Shown: positions 54,579 to 64,000 of the stretch, one piece after another
Layout: each line of letters opens with the position of its first letter
Position numbering within the stretch: position 1 is the first letter of the stretch
NCBI RefSeq assembly: GCF_002901845.1
Contig: NZ_PPQE01000025.1
Coordinates: 62,001 to 126,000, forward strand
DNA length: 64,000 nt
Source: Staphylococcus hominis subsp. hominis
GTDB taxonomy: Bacteria; Bacillota; Bacilli; Staphylococcales; Staphylococcaceae
Direction: 5' to 3'
Translations under genes and position numbers: made by a program
The notes under the pieces: model-generated
Databases searched by the model: none
Seen by the model: the letters and a program-made list of their open reading frames with translations, nothing else
Told to the model about the DNA's origin: nothing

Positions 54579-54614
54579 CTAGTTTTTTATAGAGGGTTTC
54601 AGCTAGGAACCTCT
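54579..54614 (-). promoter_or_regulatory. preQ1-I riboswitch aptamer
   Basis: On the minus strand the sequence starts AGAGGTTCCTAGCTGAAA and ends CCCTCTATAAAAAACTAG. AGAGG/CCUCU forms P1, CUAG at the 3' end pairs with the loop to make the H-type pseudoknot, and the A-rich strand fills the groove. It matches the preQ1 class I consensus and precedes the queuosine operon, where ligand should turn expression down. Confidence 0.92.
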
Positions 54615-54748
54615 TTATATTCGAATTATACGATAGATAGCTTAATATATTCATATCTTAAAATCAAGTGCTAGTTTATAGAATATTAAAGTAAGCGCTT
54701 ATATAAAAATTGTATTTTAAATATATTATTTTGAAGGTTGGAATAATT

Positions 54749-55342
54749 ATGATTATAGTCATAGATAATAATGATTCATTTACATATAACTTGATTGATT
54801 ACATAAAAATAGAAACCTCTCATTGTGTAGAGGTATTAAAGGTAACAGAAGTGACTGTAGCATTACTTGAAGAATTAACAATTGAGGCTATTGTCATCTC
54901 TCCAGGTCCGGGAAAACCAAGTGACTATCCAATTTTAAAAAGCGTTTTAGATAGATATGCCTCATCGGTACCTATATTAGGTATCTGTTTAGGGTTTCAA
55001 CTCATCTATGAATATTATGGAGGAGAAATTATTCATGGACCAAAGCCTGTTCATGGTCATACAACACCTATAATCCATACAGGCAAAGGACTTTTCAAAC
55101 ATTTACCTCAAAATTTTAATGTCATGCGTTATCATTCCTTAATTGCTAATAGGCAACAATTACCTTCTCAATTAAATACTACAGCTACAAATAATGAAGG
55201 TATTATGATGGCATTTGAACATGATACCCTACCTATTTTTGCAGTACAGTATCATCCTGAATCTATATTAAGTGAATATGGTCATCAGCAGATTCAATAC
55301 TTTATAGAGAAAGTAGGAAAAATACATGAATATTACGTTTAA
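54749..55342 (+). CDS. pabA: Aminodeoxychorismate synthase glutaminase subunit PabA
   Basis: 197 residues, class I glutamine amidotransferase: VIDNNDSFTYNLIDYI at the start, ISPGPGKPSD, catalytic Cys in GICLGFQLIYEYYGG and His/Glu in QYHPESILSEYG. It supplies ammonia to PabB for folate precursor synthesis. ATG 54749 has AAGGTTGGA upstream; thirteen codons of open frame before it are rejected. The end overlaps pabB by 17 bases. Confidence 0.93.
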   Translation: MIIVIDNNDSFTYNLIDYIKIETSHCVEVLKVTEVTVALLEELTIEAIVISPGPGKPSDYPILKSVLDRYASSVPILGICLGFQLIYEYYGGEIIHGPKPVHGHTTPIIHTGKGLFKHLPQNFNVMRYHSLIANRQQLPSQLNTTATNNEGIMMAFEHDTLPIFAVQYHPESILSEYGHQQIQYFIEKVGKIHEYYV

Positions 55343-56468
55343 TTACCGTTATTATACTAACGAAGATGACTACATCGATTATCAATTGCGATTTGATCAA
55401 TATATTTCAAAATCAATTGCCTATTCTTTAGAAGAAGTAGGTGAAGTTATTCAATTTGCTGAAGAACAACAGACAAAGGGGCATTATGTAGCGTTATATT
55501 TAACTTATGAATCAGCGCCATTTTTTAATAATCAATTAGAAACGTATCACTTAATAGAAAAAGAAGTATATGCTGCTGCATACGCTTTTAATCAACCCTT
55601 AAACTCTGATAATAATAAGGACAATATACAATATCATTCAGTACATCACTTTCAATTCCAAGAAAGTGACGAACAAATGAGAAGAAAAATTATTAAAATA
55701 CAAGAAGCTATTACAGAAGGAGATACTTATCAAGTTAACTATACTACTCGTTTATCCAGTAAAGTGCATTATCCTATTTCAATGTTATATACCTATTTGA
55801 CTCACAACAATAACGGTGGCTATACAGCTTTATTAGATACTGAAGAAGTAAAAGTTGCGTCAATTTCTCCAGAGTTATTTTTTCAAAAAGGTACATTTAA
55901 CGATAAAGCAAACGTGATTGTTAGTAAGCCGATGAAAGGAACAATGCCACGTGGGAAAACTAGTGTAGAAGATCAGTTGAATTATGAAAAATTAATGTAT
56001 TCTCATAAAGATAGAGCAGAAAATGTAATGATTGTTGATTTATTACGTAATGATATGTCAAGGATTTCAAAAACTGGAACCATCGAGGTTTATAAATTGT
56101 TCTTTATTGAAACGTATCAAACCGTATATCAAATGACAAGTATGGTAACAGGGCAACTAGAAGATGCTATATCTCTTCATTCGATTTTAACAGCAATGTT
56201 TCCATGTGGATCGATCACTGGTGCGCCTAAACAAAGTACAATGACTTATATCAAACACTTAGAAACCAGTCCAAGATATATTTATTGCGGCACAATAGGT
56301 TTATTGTTACCAGATGATAAAATGATTTTTAACATTCCAATTAGAACAGTAGAATATCGAAATAATATGGCTCTTTACGGTGTAGGTGCGGGAATTACCA
56401 TTGATTCTGTTCCATTAAATGAAATTCAAGAATTTCGAGACAAAACCAAAATATTGGAGGAGTTATGA
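55326..56468 (+). CDS. pabB: Aminodeoxychorismate synthase component I PabB
   Basis: 380 residues, chorismate-binding family. ITEGDTYQVNYTTRL, SPELFFQKG, KPMKGTMPRGKT, AENVMIVDLLRNDMSRIS and FPCGSITGAPKQ are the conserved motifs. It converts chorismate and ammonia to 4-amino-4-deoxychorismate. Overlaps pabA and is directly followed by pabC, giving the complete p-aminobenzoate branch in one operon. Confidence 0.94.
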   Translation: MNITFNYRYYTNEDDYIDYQLRFDQYISKSIAYSLEEVGEVIQFAEEQQTKGHYVALYLTYESAPFFNNQLETYHLIEKEVYAAAYAFNQPLNSDNNKDNIQYHSVHHFQFQESDEQMRRKIIKIQEAITEGDTYQVNYTTRLSSKVHYPISMLYTYLTHNNNGGYTALLDTEEVKVASISPELFFQKGTFNDKANVIVSKPMKGTMPRGKTSVEDQLNYEKLMYSHKDRAENVMIVDLLRNDMSRISKTGTIEVYKLFFIETYQTVYQMTSMVTGQLEDAISLHSILTAMFPCGSITGAPKQSTMTYIKHLETSPRYIYCGTIGLLLPDDKMIFNIPIRTVEYRNNMALYGVGAGITIDSVPLNEIQEFRDKTKILEEL

Positions 56469-57077
56469 TTGAAATTATTTGAAACAATGCAACTTAATCA
56501 TGGTCATATACCAAGGTTAAACTATCATACGCGTCGACTATGTCATTCTTGTTCACAATTAGGTTTTCAGTTTTCAGAGAATGCTTGGTATAGTTATATT
56601 GAAAATTTAAAACAAAATTATAATGACCGCTTATATCGTTTGAAAGTAGAAATTGATAAAGATGGACAATTCACTCACGTTATTCAGCCATTATCTTCTA
56701 AAGACATTTTTACTGCACATTTTAAAAAATCTAACAGTGATTATCCACAAAAATTCATTATAAATAAAACAACAGAAAGAGCATATTTAACGCATAATCA
56801 TGAAACAGATTTGATACTACTGTATGATGATAGTGGCAAAATTTTAGAATTTGATATTGGAAATATTATGATTAAAGAAAATGGAAACTATTATACGCCA
56901 CGATATAATAAAGATTTTTTACGAGGATGTATGAGAGAAAGTTTATTAGAAAATCATAAACTTAAGGTGAAAGATTATACTAAAGATGAATTAATGATCA
57001 AACTGGAAAATGAAGAAGTAGAAGTTTATTTACTGAATAGTCTACGTGAAGTTGCTCAGGTATCTATTTATATATAA
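56469..57077 (+). CDS. pabC: Aminodeoxychorismate lyase-like PabC (class IV aminotransferase fold)
   Basis: 202 residues. KLFETMQLNHGHIPRLNYHTRRLCHS matches the start of class IV PLP proteins and the catalytic Lys is in FIINKTTERAYLT; RGCMRESLLE is the C-terminal motif. It should release pyruvate and p-aminobenzoate from aminodeoxychorismate. It is shorter than the usual ~270 residues, as in staphylococcal relatives. TTG 56469 follows GGAGGA; start and pabB stop are contiguous. Confidence 0.88.
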   Translation: MKLFETMQLNHGHIPRLNYHTRRLCHSCSQLGFQFSENAWYSYIENLKQNYNDRLYRLKVEIDKDGQFTHVIQPLSSKDIFTAHFKKSNSDYPQKFIINKTTERAYLTHNHETDLILLYDDSGKILEFDIGNIMIKENGNYYTPRYNKDFLRGCMRESLLENHKLKVKDYTKDELMIKLENEEVEVYLLNSLREVAQVSIYI

Positions 57078-57130
57078 AATACAATTGATAGATATTGTGA
57101 AATTTAATTTAGTTAATAATGGAGAAGGTT

Positions 57131-57337
57131 ATGACATTATTATGGTTAATACTTATCGTATTACTCAATAGTTTAAGTAAATATATAATCAATCGATATT
57201 TGAAGCATAATCTAATTATGCTACCGCGCATTGTAGGAACAATGACTGTGTTGTTTCAATTTGTACTAGTATATCTTTTAATTCAATCCATCATGCCATA
57301 TGCTACGCATTTATTAAATTTATTTTATCATCAATAA
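57131..57337 (+). CDS. Small two-helix membrane protein of unknown function
   Basis: 68 residues from ATG 57131 (GGAGAAGG at 57121-57128); the frame is open to 57119 but without ribosome binding site. Two hydrophobic segments (about 4-20 and 33-56) with a basic loop SKYIINRYLKHN between. It sits 53 bases after pabC and 41 before pxpB, so it may be part of either operon. No family recognised. Confidence 0.65.
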   Translation: MTLLWLILIVLLNSLSKYIINRYLKHNLIMLPRIVGTMTVLFQFVLVYLLIQSIMPYATHLLNLFYHQ

Positions 57338-57378
57338 GATAGATTCAAATAATTTAGAATGTAATAAGAGGTGCAATA

Positions 57379-58083
57379 ATGAAAATTTATAGTCAAGGAG
57401 ACCAAGCGATTATTATAGATATTGAACAAGAAGTCGCTGAAGATGTAACTAAAAATTTAATTGCTGTACGTACACATTTATTAAATAAAGACTTACCTTT
57501 CATCACTGATATTGTACCTACAGAGTCTAGTATGATGATTTGTTATGATGCTCGAGATATGATTAAGCATTATAATATTTCATCGCCATTTCAATATATG
57601 AAGGCACTTGTAAATTCAATTCAAATTGAATTAGAACATATCGAAAATAAACAAACAGCGTGTCATTTTCATAATATTCCTGTGGTTTATGGTGATCAAT
57701 TTGGACCTGATTTAGAGGCTCTATTAAAATACTATCGTCTATCTAAAGAGGAATTTATTCAACTTCATTCAAAATCACATTACTTTGTCTCTATGATGGG
57801 ATACTCCCCAGGCTTTCCTTATTTAACAGGAATGAATGAAAAATTATATGTTAATCATACAAGTCAGAAGAAAAAAAGAGTGCCTGCAGGTTCTGTCATT
57901 ATTGAAGGGAAAAAATGTGGCATTGTAACGACAGATACTTATAACGATTGGTTAGTCATTGGCTATACCCCAATTAAATTATTTTCACCAGAGCGCGATC
58001 ACTTTAATTTATTAAAATTAGGAGATAATGTCTTATTTCATCCTAAAAACCCAAATGATACTGAATTAGGAGATTTTAAATAA
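57379..58083 (+). CDS. pxpB: 5-oxoprolinase subunit PxpB (KipI)
   Basis: 234 residues of the KipI/AHS1 family: YGDQFGPDLEALLKYYRLS, GYSPGFPYLTGMNEKL and KRVPAGSVIIEGKKCGIVTT (the conserved GS-I loop). With PxpC and PxpA it forms the ATP-dependent 5-oxoprolinase, which detoxifies pyroglutamate; in B. subtilis KipI also inhibits kinase KinA. The TAATG junction with pxpC means a one-base overlap. pxpA is not adjacent. Confidence 0.9.
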   Translation: MKIYSQGDQAIIIDIEQEVAEDVTKNLIAVRTHLLNKDLPFITDIVPTESSMMICYDARDMIKHYNISSPFQYMKALVNSIQIELEHIENKQTACHFHNIPVVYGDQFGPDLEALLKYYRLSKEEFIQLHSKSHYFVSMMGYSPGFPYLTGMNEKLYVNHTSQKKKRVPAGSVIIEGKKCGIVTTDTYNDWLVIGYTPIKLFSPERDHFNLLKLGDNVLFHPKNPNDTELGDFK

Positions 58084-59087
58084 TGTCAATCATAATAGAA
58101 AAACCTGGACTTTTTAGCACGTTCCAAGACTTTGGACGCCAAGGGTATGAATATGAGGGAGTCATCCCTGGCGGTGCATTAGATACATTAGGACATGAAA
58201 TTGCGAATCGTCTTGTAGCAAATGATAAAAACGAAGCAACTTTAGAAATGACACATATTATGGCGAAAATTAGATTCACAGAGCCTACTTTAATTGCCTT
58301 AACAGGTCATCACTTTGAAGCGTGTACAGAAAATATGAAAATTAAACCTTATAAATTGTATTTAGTAGAAAAAGGAGAAGTATTGTCTTTCAAAGAAACG
58401 AGTACAACATCCCGTGTTTATTTAGCTATTGGAGGAGGATTTAAATTAGATTCTTGGTTAAATTCAACTTCAACAGATTTAAATATTGGTGTTGGAGGAT
58501 TTCAGGGGAGAACAATTCAAGAAGGCGATGAAATTGAAATGAAACGTGATTATACATCACGACATCGTAAACTTTTTGAAAATTTAGCACATCAGCGAAC
58601 AACAAGTTGGGGAATTGATGGTTATGCTTTATCGTTTAATTACGTTTCTGATGTATTTCATGTCATTGCTAATAAAGGAACAAATGATTTTGATACTGAT
58701 ACACAACAAACATTTGTACATGGAGAGTACAAAGTAACGAATAAGTCTAATCGTGTAGGGATGTTACTAGAGGGTCCTAGTATCAAAGCCTATTATGAAG
58801 ATATGCCTGAGTATCAACCAGTAAAAAAGGGCACTATTCAAGTAAAACGTGATGGTACACCTATTATTTTATTAAATGATCATTATACTATTGGAAGTTA
58901 TCCACAAATAGGTACTATAGCAAGCTATCATTTGACTAAACTAGCTCAAAAACCACAAGGATCTCGTTTGAAATTTCAATTTATAGATATTGAAACGGCT
59001 GAAAAAAATACTGTGAAGTTTAGTAATTGGACGAATCAATTATTTCATGGTATCGAATTTCGAATGCAATTAGAAATGTTAAAATAA
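58083..59087 (+). CDS. pxpC: 5-oxoprolinase subunit PxpC (KipA)
   Basis: 334 residues of the AHS2/biotin-dependent carboxylase-like family: EKPGLFSTFQDFGRQGYEYEG, GGALDTLGHEIANRLV, YLAIGGGF, KVTNKSNRVGMLLEGP and GTIQVKRDGTPIILLNDH. It works with PxpB. The usual third subunit PxpA (LamB/YcsF) is not in the window. Ends in a hairpin immediately after the stop codon. Confidence 0.9.
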   Translation: MSIIIEKPGLFSTFQDFGRQGYEYEGVIPGGALDTLGHEIANRLVANDKNEATLEMTHIMAKIRFTEPTLIALTGHHFEACTENMKIKPYKLYLVEKGEVLSFKETSTTSRVYLAIGGGFKLDSWLNSTSTDLNIGVGGFQGRTIQEGDEIEMKRDYTSRHRKLFENLAHQRTTSWGIDGYALSFNYVSDVFHVIANKGTNDFDTDTQQTFVHGEYKVTNKSNRVGMLLEGPSIKAYYEDMPEYQPVKKGTIQVKRDGTPIILLNDHYTIGSYPQIGTIASYHLTKLAQKPQGSRLKFQFIDIETAEKNTVKFSNWTNQLFHGIEFRMQLEMLK

Positions 59088-59133
59088 AAATATCATCAAA
59101 ATATTGAACATTAATATTTTAATGATATTTTTT
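59088..59133 (+). terminator. pxpBC terminator
   Basis: AAATATCATCAAAATATT and AATATTTTAATGATATTT pair over 18 positions (one mismatch) with a 6-base loop, then T-rich sequence. Confidence 0.85.
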
Positions 59134-61431
<2,298 letters not shown>

Positions 61432-61475
61432 TTCAATATTAGAGAGTGTGTAAAATAAACATTCTATATTAAATG

Positions 61476-61506
61476 CCCGTAGATAAGTTTTATCTACGGG
61501 TTTTTT
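61476..61506 (+). terminator. ltaS terminator
   Basis: CCCGTAGATAA (61476-61486) and TTATCTACGGG (61490-61500) form a perfect 11-bp stem, then T6. Confidence 0.92.
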
Positions 61507-61672
61507 ATAGTTGCATTAAAAATAAACAAAAAAGAAAGGGAGTGTGACAGAATTCATTTTGAATTCGTCGTTTTATTGTGGCAACGTATTCTTAACTTGC
61601 GTTAGACGTAGACTTTCTTATTGAAAATTTTTATGTTGGAGTTCCGAGACTAGAATTGACTGCCAATATATA
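61507..61672. repeat. Degenerate staphylococcal intergenic repeat
   Basis: GGGAGTGTGACAGAATTCATTTTGAATTCGTCG-type sequence (from 61548) contains GAATTC-N5-GAATTC and resembles the widespread GGGAGTGGGACAGAA intergenic element of staphylococci, here without its second arm. No coding capacity. Assigned by resemblance only. Confidence 0.4.
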
Positions 61673-61706
61673 AAAAACGCCTAAAACAATTTATTATGTC
61701 TCAGGC
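61673..61706 (-). terminator. Terminator of the ZIP gene
   Basis: On the minus strand GCCTGAGACA (61706-61697) pairs with TGTTTTAGGC (61688-61679) using two G-U pairs, then CGTTTTTTA. The arm is shared with the fruA and other terminators of the window. Confidence 0.8.
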
Positions 61707-61722
61707 TTATTCTTTAATTTAA

Positions 61723-62541
61723 TTATCCTAATGATACGTCTAATATCATCATTATTACAAAACCAAGCATTAAGCTTAATGTAGCTAAATCTGTATTATT
61801 ACCCGATTGAGAATCAGGAATAAGCTCTTCTACAACTACAAAAATCATTGCTCCTGCTGCAAAAGCTAATGCATAAGGTAGTACTGGAGTGATAAAAATA
61901 ATTGCAATGGCACCTATAGTTGCAAAAATAGGTTCTACTATTGCTGATGCTTGACCATAATTAAATGCTTTAAAACGTGTTGCACCAGCGGCTCTAATCG
62001 GCATGGACAAAGCAGCTCCTTCTGGAATATTCTGAATACCAATACCAATTGCTAAACCAAGGGCTCCAAAAAAGGTAGCTTGTCCATTTCCAGTTGCAAT
62101 TCCACCAAATGCTACACCAATTGATAAACCTTCAGGAATATTGTGTAAAGTGATAGCTAATACTAGTAAAGCATTTTTACTTAAAGAAGTTTTAACGCCT
62201 TCTCGATATTGACTTTTATCACCGATTTTTTGGTGTATATGTGGAATGACTGCATCAAGTCCTCTAATAAACACACCACCTAGAATAAAACCAATCGCAG
62301 CAGGTAACCAAGCAGGTAAATGACCATTTGTACCATAATCAATGGAAGGTTGTAATAAAGACCAAAAACTTGCAGCAATCATAATTCCAGCGGCAAAACC
62401 TTGCATAGAAGTTAGAATTTTTTTGTTTACAGTCTTAAAAATAAAGACTGATGCAGCACCTAAAGCGGTTAATAACCAAGTAATAATACCGGCACTAAGT
62501 GCTTGAAGATAAGGTGGTAAATTTTCGAAAAAGTCTATCAT
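61723..62541 (-). CDS. ZIP family metal (zinc) transporter, GufA/ZupT type
   Basis: 272 residues, eight transmembrane helices. Metal-binding motifs HNIPEGLSIGVAFGG (helix 4) and QNIPEGAALSMP (helix 5) are intact, as is the SIVEPIFA-like helix 6 motif (SAIVEPIF). It should import Zn2+ or other divalent metal. Single gene, divergent from the ABC-F gene with 110 bases between. Metal specificity and regulation are not visible; no Zur box was seen. Confidence 0.9.
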   Translation of the reverse strand: MIDFFENLPPYLQALSAGIITWLLTALGAASVFIFKTVNKKILTSMQGFAAGIMIAASFWSLLQPSIDYGTNGHLPAWLPAAIGFILGGVFIRGLDAVIPHIHQKIGDKSQYREGVKTSLSKNALLVLAITLHNIPEGLSIGVAFGGIATGNGQATFFGALGLAIGIGIQNIPEGAALSMPIRAAGATRFKAFNYGQASAIVEPIFATIGAIAIIFITPVLPYALAFAAGAMIFVVVEELIPDSQSGNNTDLATLSLMLGFVIMMILDVSLG

Positions 62542-62652
62542 ATCTATTTTCTCCTTATATCATTTAGCATTAAAAAGGTGTATAATATATAGAACTGAAT
62601 TAAGCTTATCAGAAATATATTGAAATTTCGATATTAAAAAGGAAGTAAAAAT

Positions 62653-64000
62653 ATGGAAGCGTATAAAATAGAACAACTAAATAAATCATATGCTGATAAA
62701 GTTATTTTTGATGACTTAAATCTCTCTATTTCTGAACATGAAAAAATTGGACTTGTAGGTATAAATGGTACTGGTAAAAGTACTTTATTAAAAGTCATTG
62801 GTAGTTTAGATGAAGATTTTTCAGCCGATATAACTCATCCTAATCAGTATCGCATTCGTTATTCTTCACAGAAGCAACATTTAAATGGTGATATGACAGT
62901 ATTTCAAGCTGTTCTAAGTTCCGATACAGATACTTTACGTATTATTAAAACATATGAAGAAGCTGTGACTATATATACAGAACATCAAAACGATGCGAAT
63001 TTTAAAAAAATGATGGAAGCTCAAGAACTTATGGATCAACACCATGCATGGGATTACAATGCTGAAATTAAAACTATTTTATCAAAATTAGGTATTAATA
63101 ATACGACTAAAAAAGTTAAAGAATTATCAGGGGGACAACAAAAACGTGTTGTCTTAGCTAAGACGCTTATTGAACAACCTGATTTGTTATTGTTAGATGA
63201 GCCTACAAACCATTTAGACTTTGAATCAATTAATTGGTTAATTAACTATGTTAAGCAATATCCACATACAGTTTTATTTGTGACACATGATCGCTATTTT
63301 TTAAATGAGATTGCTACACGTATTGTGGAATTAGATAGAGGAAAACTTAAATCTTATCCAGGAAACTATGAAGATTACATTGCAATGAGAGCTGAAAATG
63401 AAGTGATTGAACAAAAACAACAAGAAAAGCAAAAAGCACTTTATAAACAAGAACTTGCGTGGATGCGTACAGGCGCAAAAGCAAGAACGACAAAACAACA
63501 AGCTCGAATTAATCGATTTAATGATTTAGAGACAGAAGTTCAATCTCATCATCAAAAAGATAAAGGTCAACTCAATCTTGCTTATTCTAGATTAGGCAAA
63601 CAAGTATTTGAGTTAGATCATTTAACGAAAAAGATTCAAAATAAAATATTATTCAAAGATGTAACTGAAATTATTCAAAGTGGTCAAAGAATTGGTATTG
63701 TTGGCCCAAATGGTGCAGGGAAAACGACAATGTTAAATATTTTAAATCAAGATGATACTGATTATTCTGGAGAATTAAAAGTTGGCCAAACTGTAAAAAT
63801 AGCTTATTTTAAACAAACAGAAGAAACTTTGGATAGAGACATACGTATGATTGACTATTTGAGAGAAGAAAGTGAAGTGGCAAAAGAAAAAGATGGTACT
63901 TCAGTTTCAGTTACTCAATTGTTAGAGCGATTTCTATTTCCGAGTGCTACTCATGGTAAAAAGATTTATAAATTATCAGGTGGAGAGCAAAAACGATTAT
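62653..64000 (+). CDS. ABC-F family ATPase (Uup-like), 3' end outside window
   Basis: 449 codons are present and the frame is open to the window end. Two ABC domains in tandem without membrane helices: the first has Walker A GINGTGKST, signature LSGGQQKRVVLAKTL, Walker B LLLLDEPTNHLD; a charged linker follows (KQQEKQKALYKQELAWMRTGAKARTTKQ, about 255-280), which with LAWMRTGAKART indicates the Uup branch; the second has Walker A GPNGAGKTT and LSGGEQKRL at the edge. ABC-F proteins act on the ribosome. AAAAAGGAAG precedes the ATG. Confidence 0.92.
   Translation, partial: MEAYKIEQLNKSYADKVIFDDLNLSISEHEKIGLVGINGTGKSTLLKVIGSLDEDFSADITHPNQYRIRYSSQKQHLNGDMTVFQAVLSSDTDTLRIIKTYEEAVTIYTEHQNDANFKKMMEAQELMDQHHAWDYNAEIKTILSKLGINNTTKKVKELSGGQQKRVVLAKTLIEQPDLLLLDEPTNHLDFESINWLINYVKQYPHTVLFVTHDRYFLNEIATRIVELDRGKLKSYPGNYEDYIAMRAENEVIEQKQQEKQKALYKQELAWMRTGAKARTTKQQARINRFNDLETEVQSHHQKDKGQLNLAYSRLGKQVFELDHLTKKIQNKILFKDVTEIIQSGQRIGIVGPNGAGKTTMLNILNQDDTDYSGELKVGQTVKIAYFKQTEETLDRDIRMIDYLREESEVAKEKDGTSVSVTQLLERFLFPSATHGKKIYKLSGGEQKRL

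Overview
This window comes from a low-GC Gram-positive chromosome and reads as a Staphylococcus, probably a coagulase-negative species. The evidence is a run of genes that follow the S. aureus chromosome almost in order: graXRS-vraFG, pit, an SsaA-like LysM/CHAP protein, rbf, sarX, uppP, mgrA, norA, fruRKA, mpfA, queCDE, pabABC and ltaS. No phage, IS element, tRNA, rRNA or CRISPR array was seen. The species cannot be fixed from the sequence alone.

1-8.3 kb: the 3' part of a teichoic-acid type glycosyl/glycerophosphotransferase, nucleoside transporter nupC, a YitT protein, a Fur-boxed fhuC without fhuB/fhuG, a lone dhaM without dhaK/dhaL, a conserved unknown and a YkvI-family permease with a strong leader hairpin. 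8.3-18.3 kb: a GNAT enzyme, the antimicrobial-peptide sensing system graXRS with vraFG, then the phosphate transporter pair preceded by 11-bp phased repeats, an SsaA-like cell-wall protein and a BI-1 membrane protein behind a 22-bp palindrome. 18.6-31.5 kb: regulators rbf and sarX, then YebC, cupin, a MetE-like enzyme (CodY box), DUF402, LysR plus MFS exporter, DUF1129, a dead GNAT gene, a lipoprotein, a second GNAT, and LOG/YaiI/unknown on the minus strand.

31.6-43 kb: uppP, a CydDC-like ABC exporter pair, mgrA, a CobW GTPase, photolyase, a DUF1361 protein, a decayed DUF296 (PPC domain) gene and norA, whose S. aureus counterpart is under MgrA control. 43-50.7 kb: YbaK, the fructose operon fruR-fruK-fruA (promoter with a cre site and phased T-tracts), a STAR-like 57-bp repeat block, and mpfA with a long structured leader and a hairpin between its ribosome binding site and start. 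50.8-64 kb: a CsbB-type glycosyltransferase (the sae locus expected next to it in S. aureus is absent), the queCDE operon under a preQ1-I riboswitch, pabABC, pxpBC, ltaS, a ZIP zinc transporter and the 5' part of an ABC-F gene.

Most genes are core staphylococcal genes for envelope homeostasis, metal and phosphate uptake and regulation. The novelty is mainly in control regions (preQ1 antiterminator pairing, mpfA leader, palindrome, phased repeats) and in lineage-specific losses (fhuBG, dhaKL, sae, two pseudogenes). No wholly new multi-gene system was recognised.
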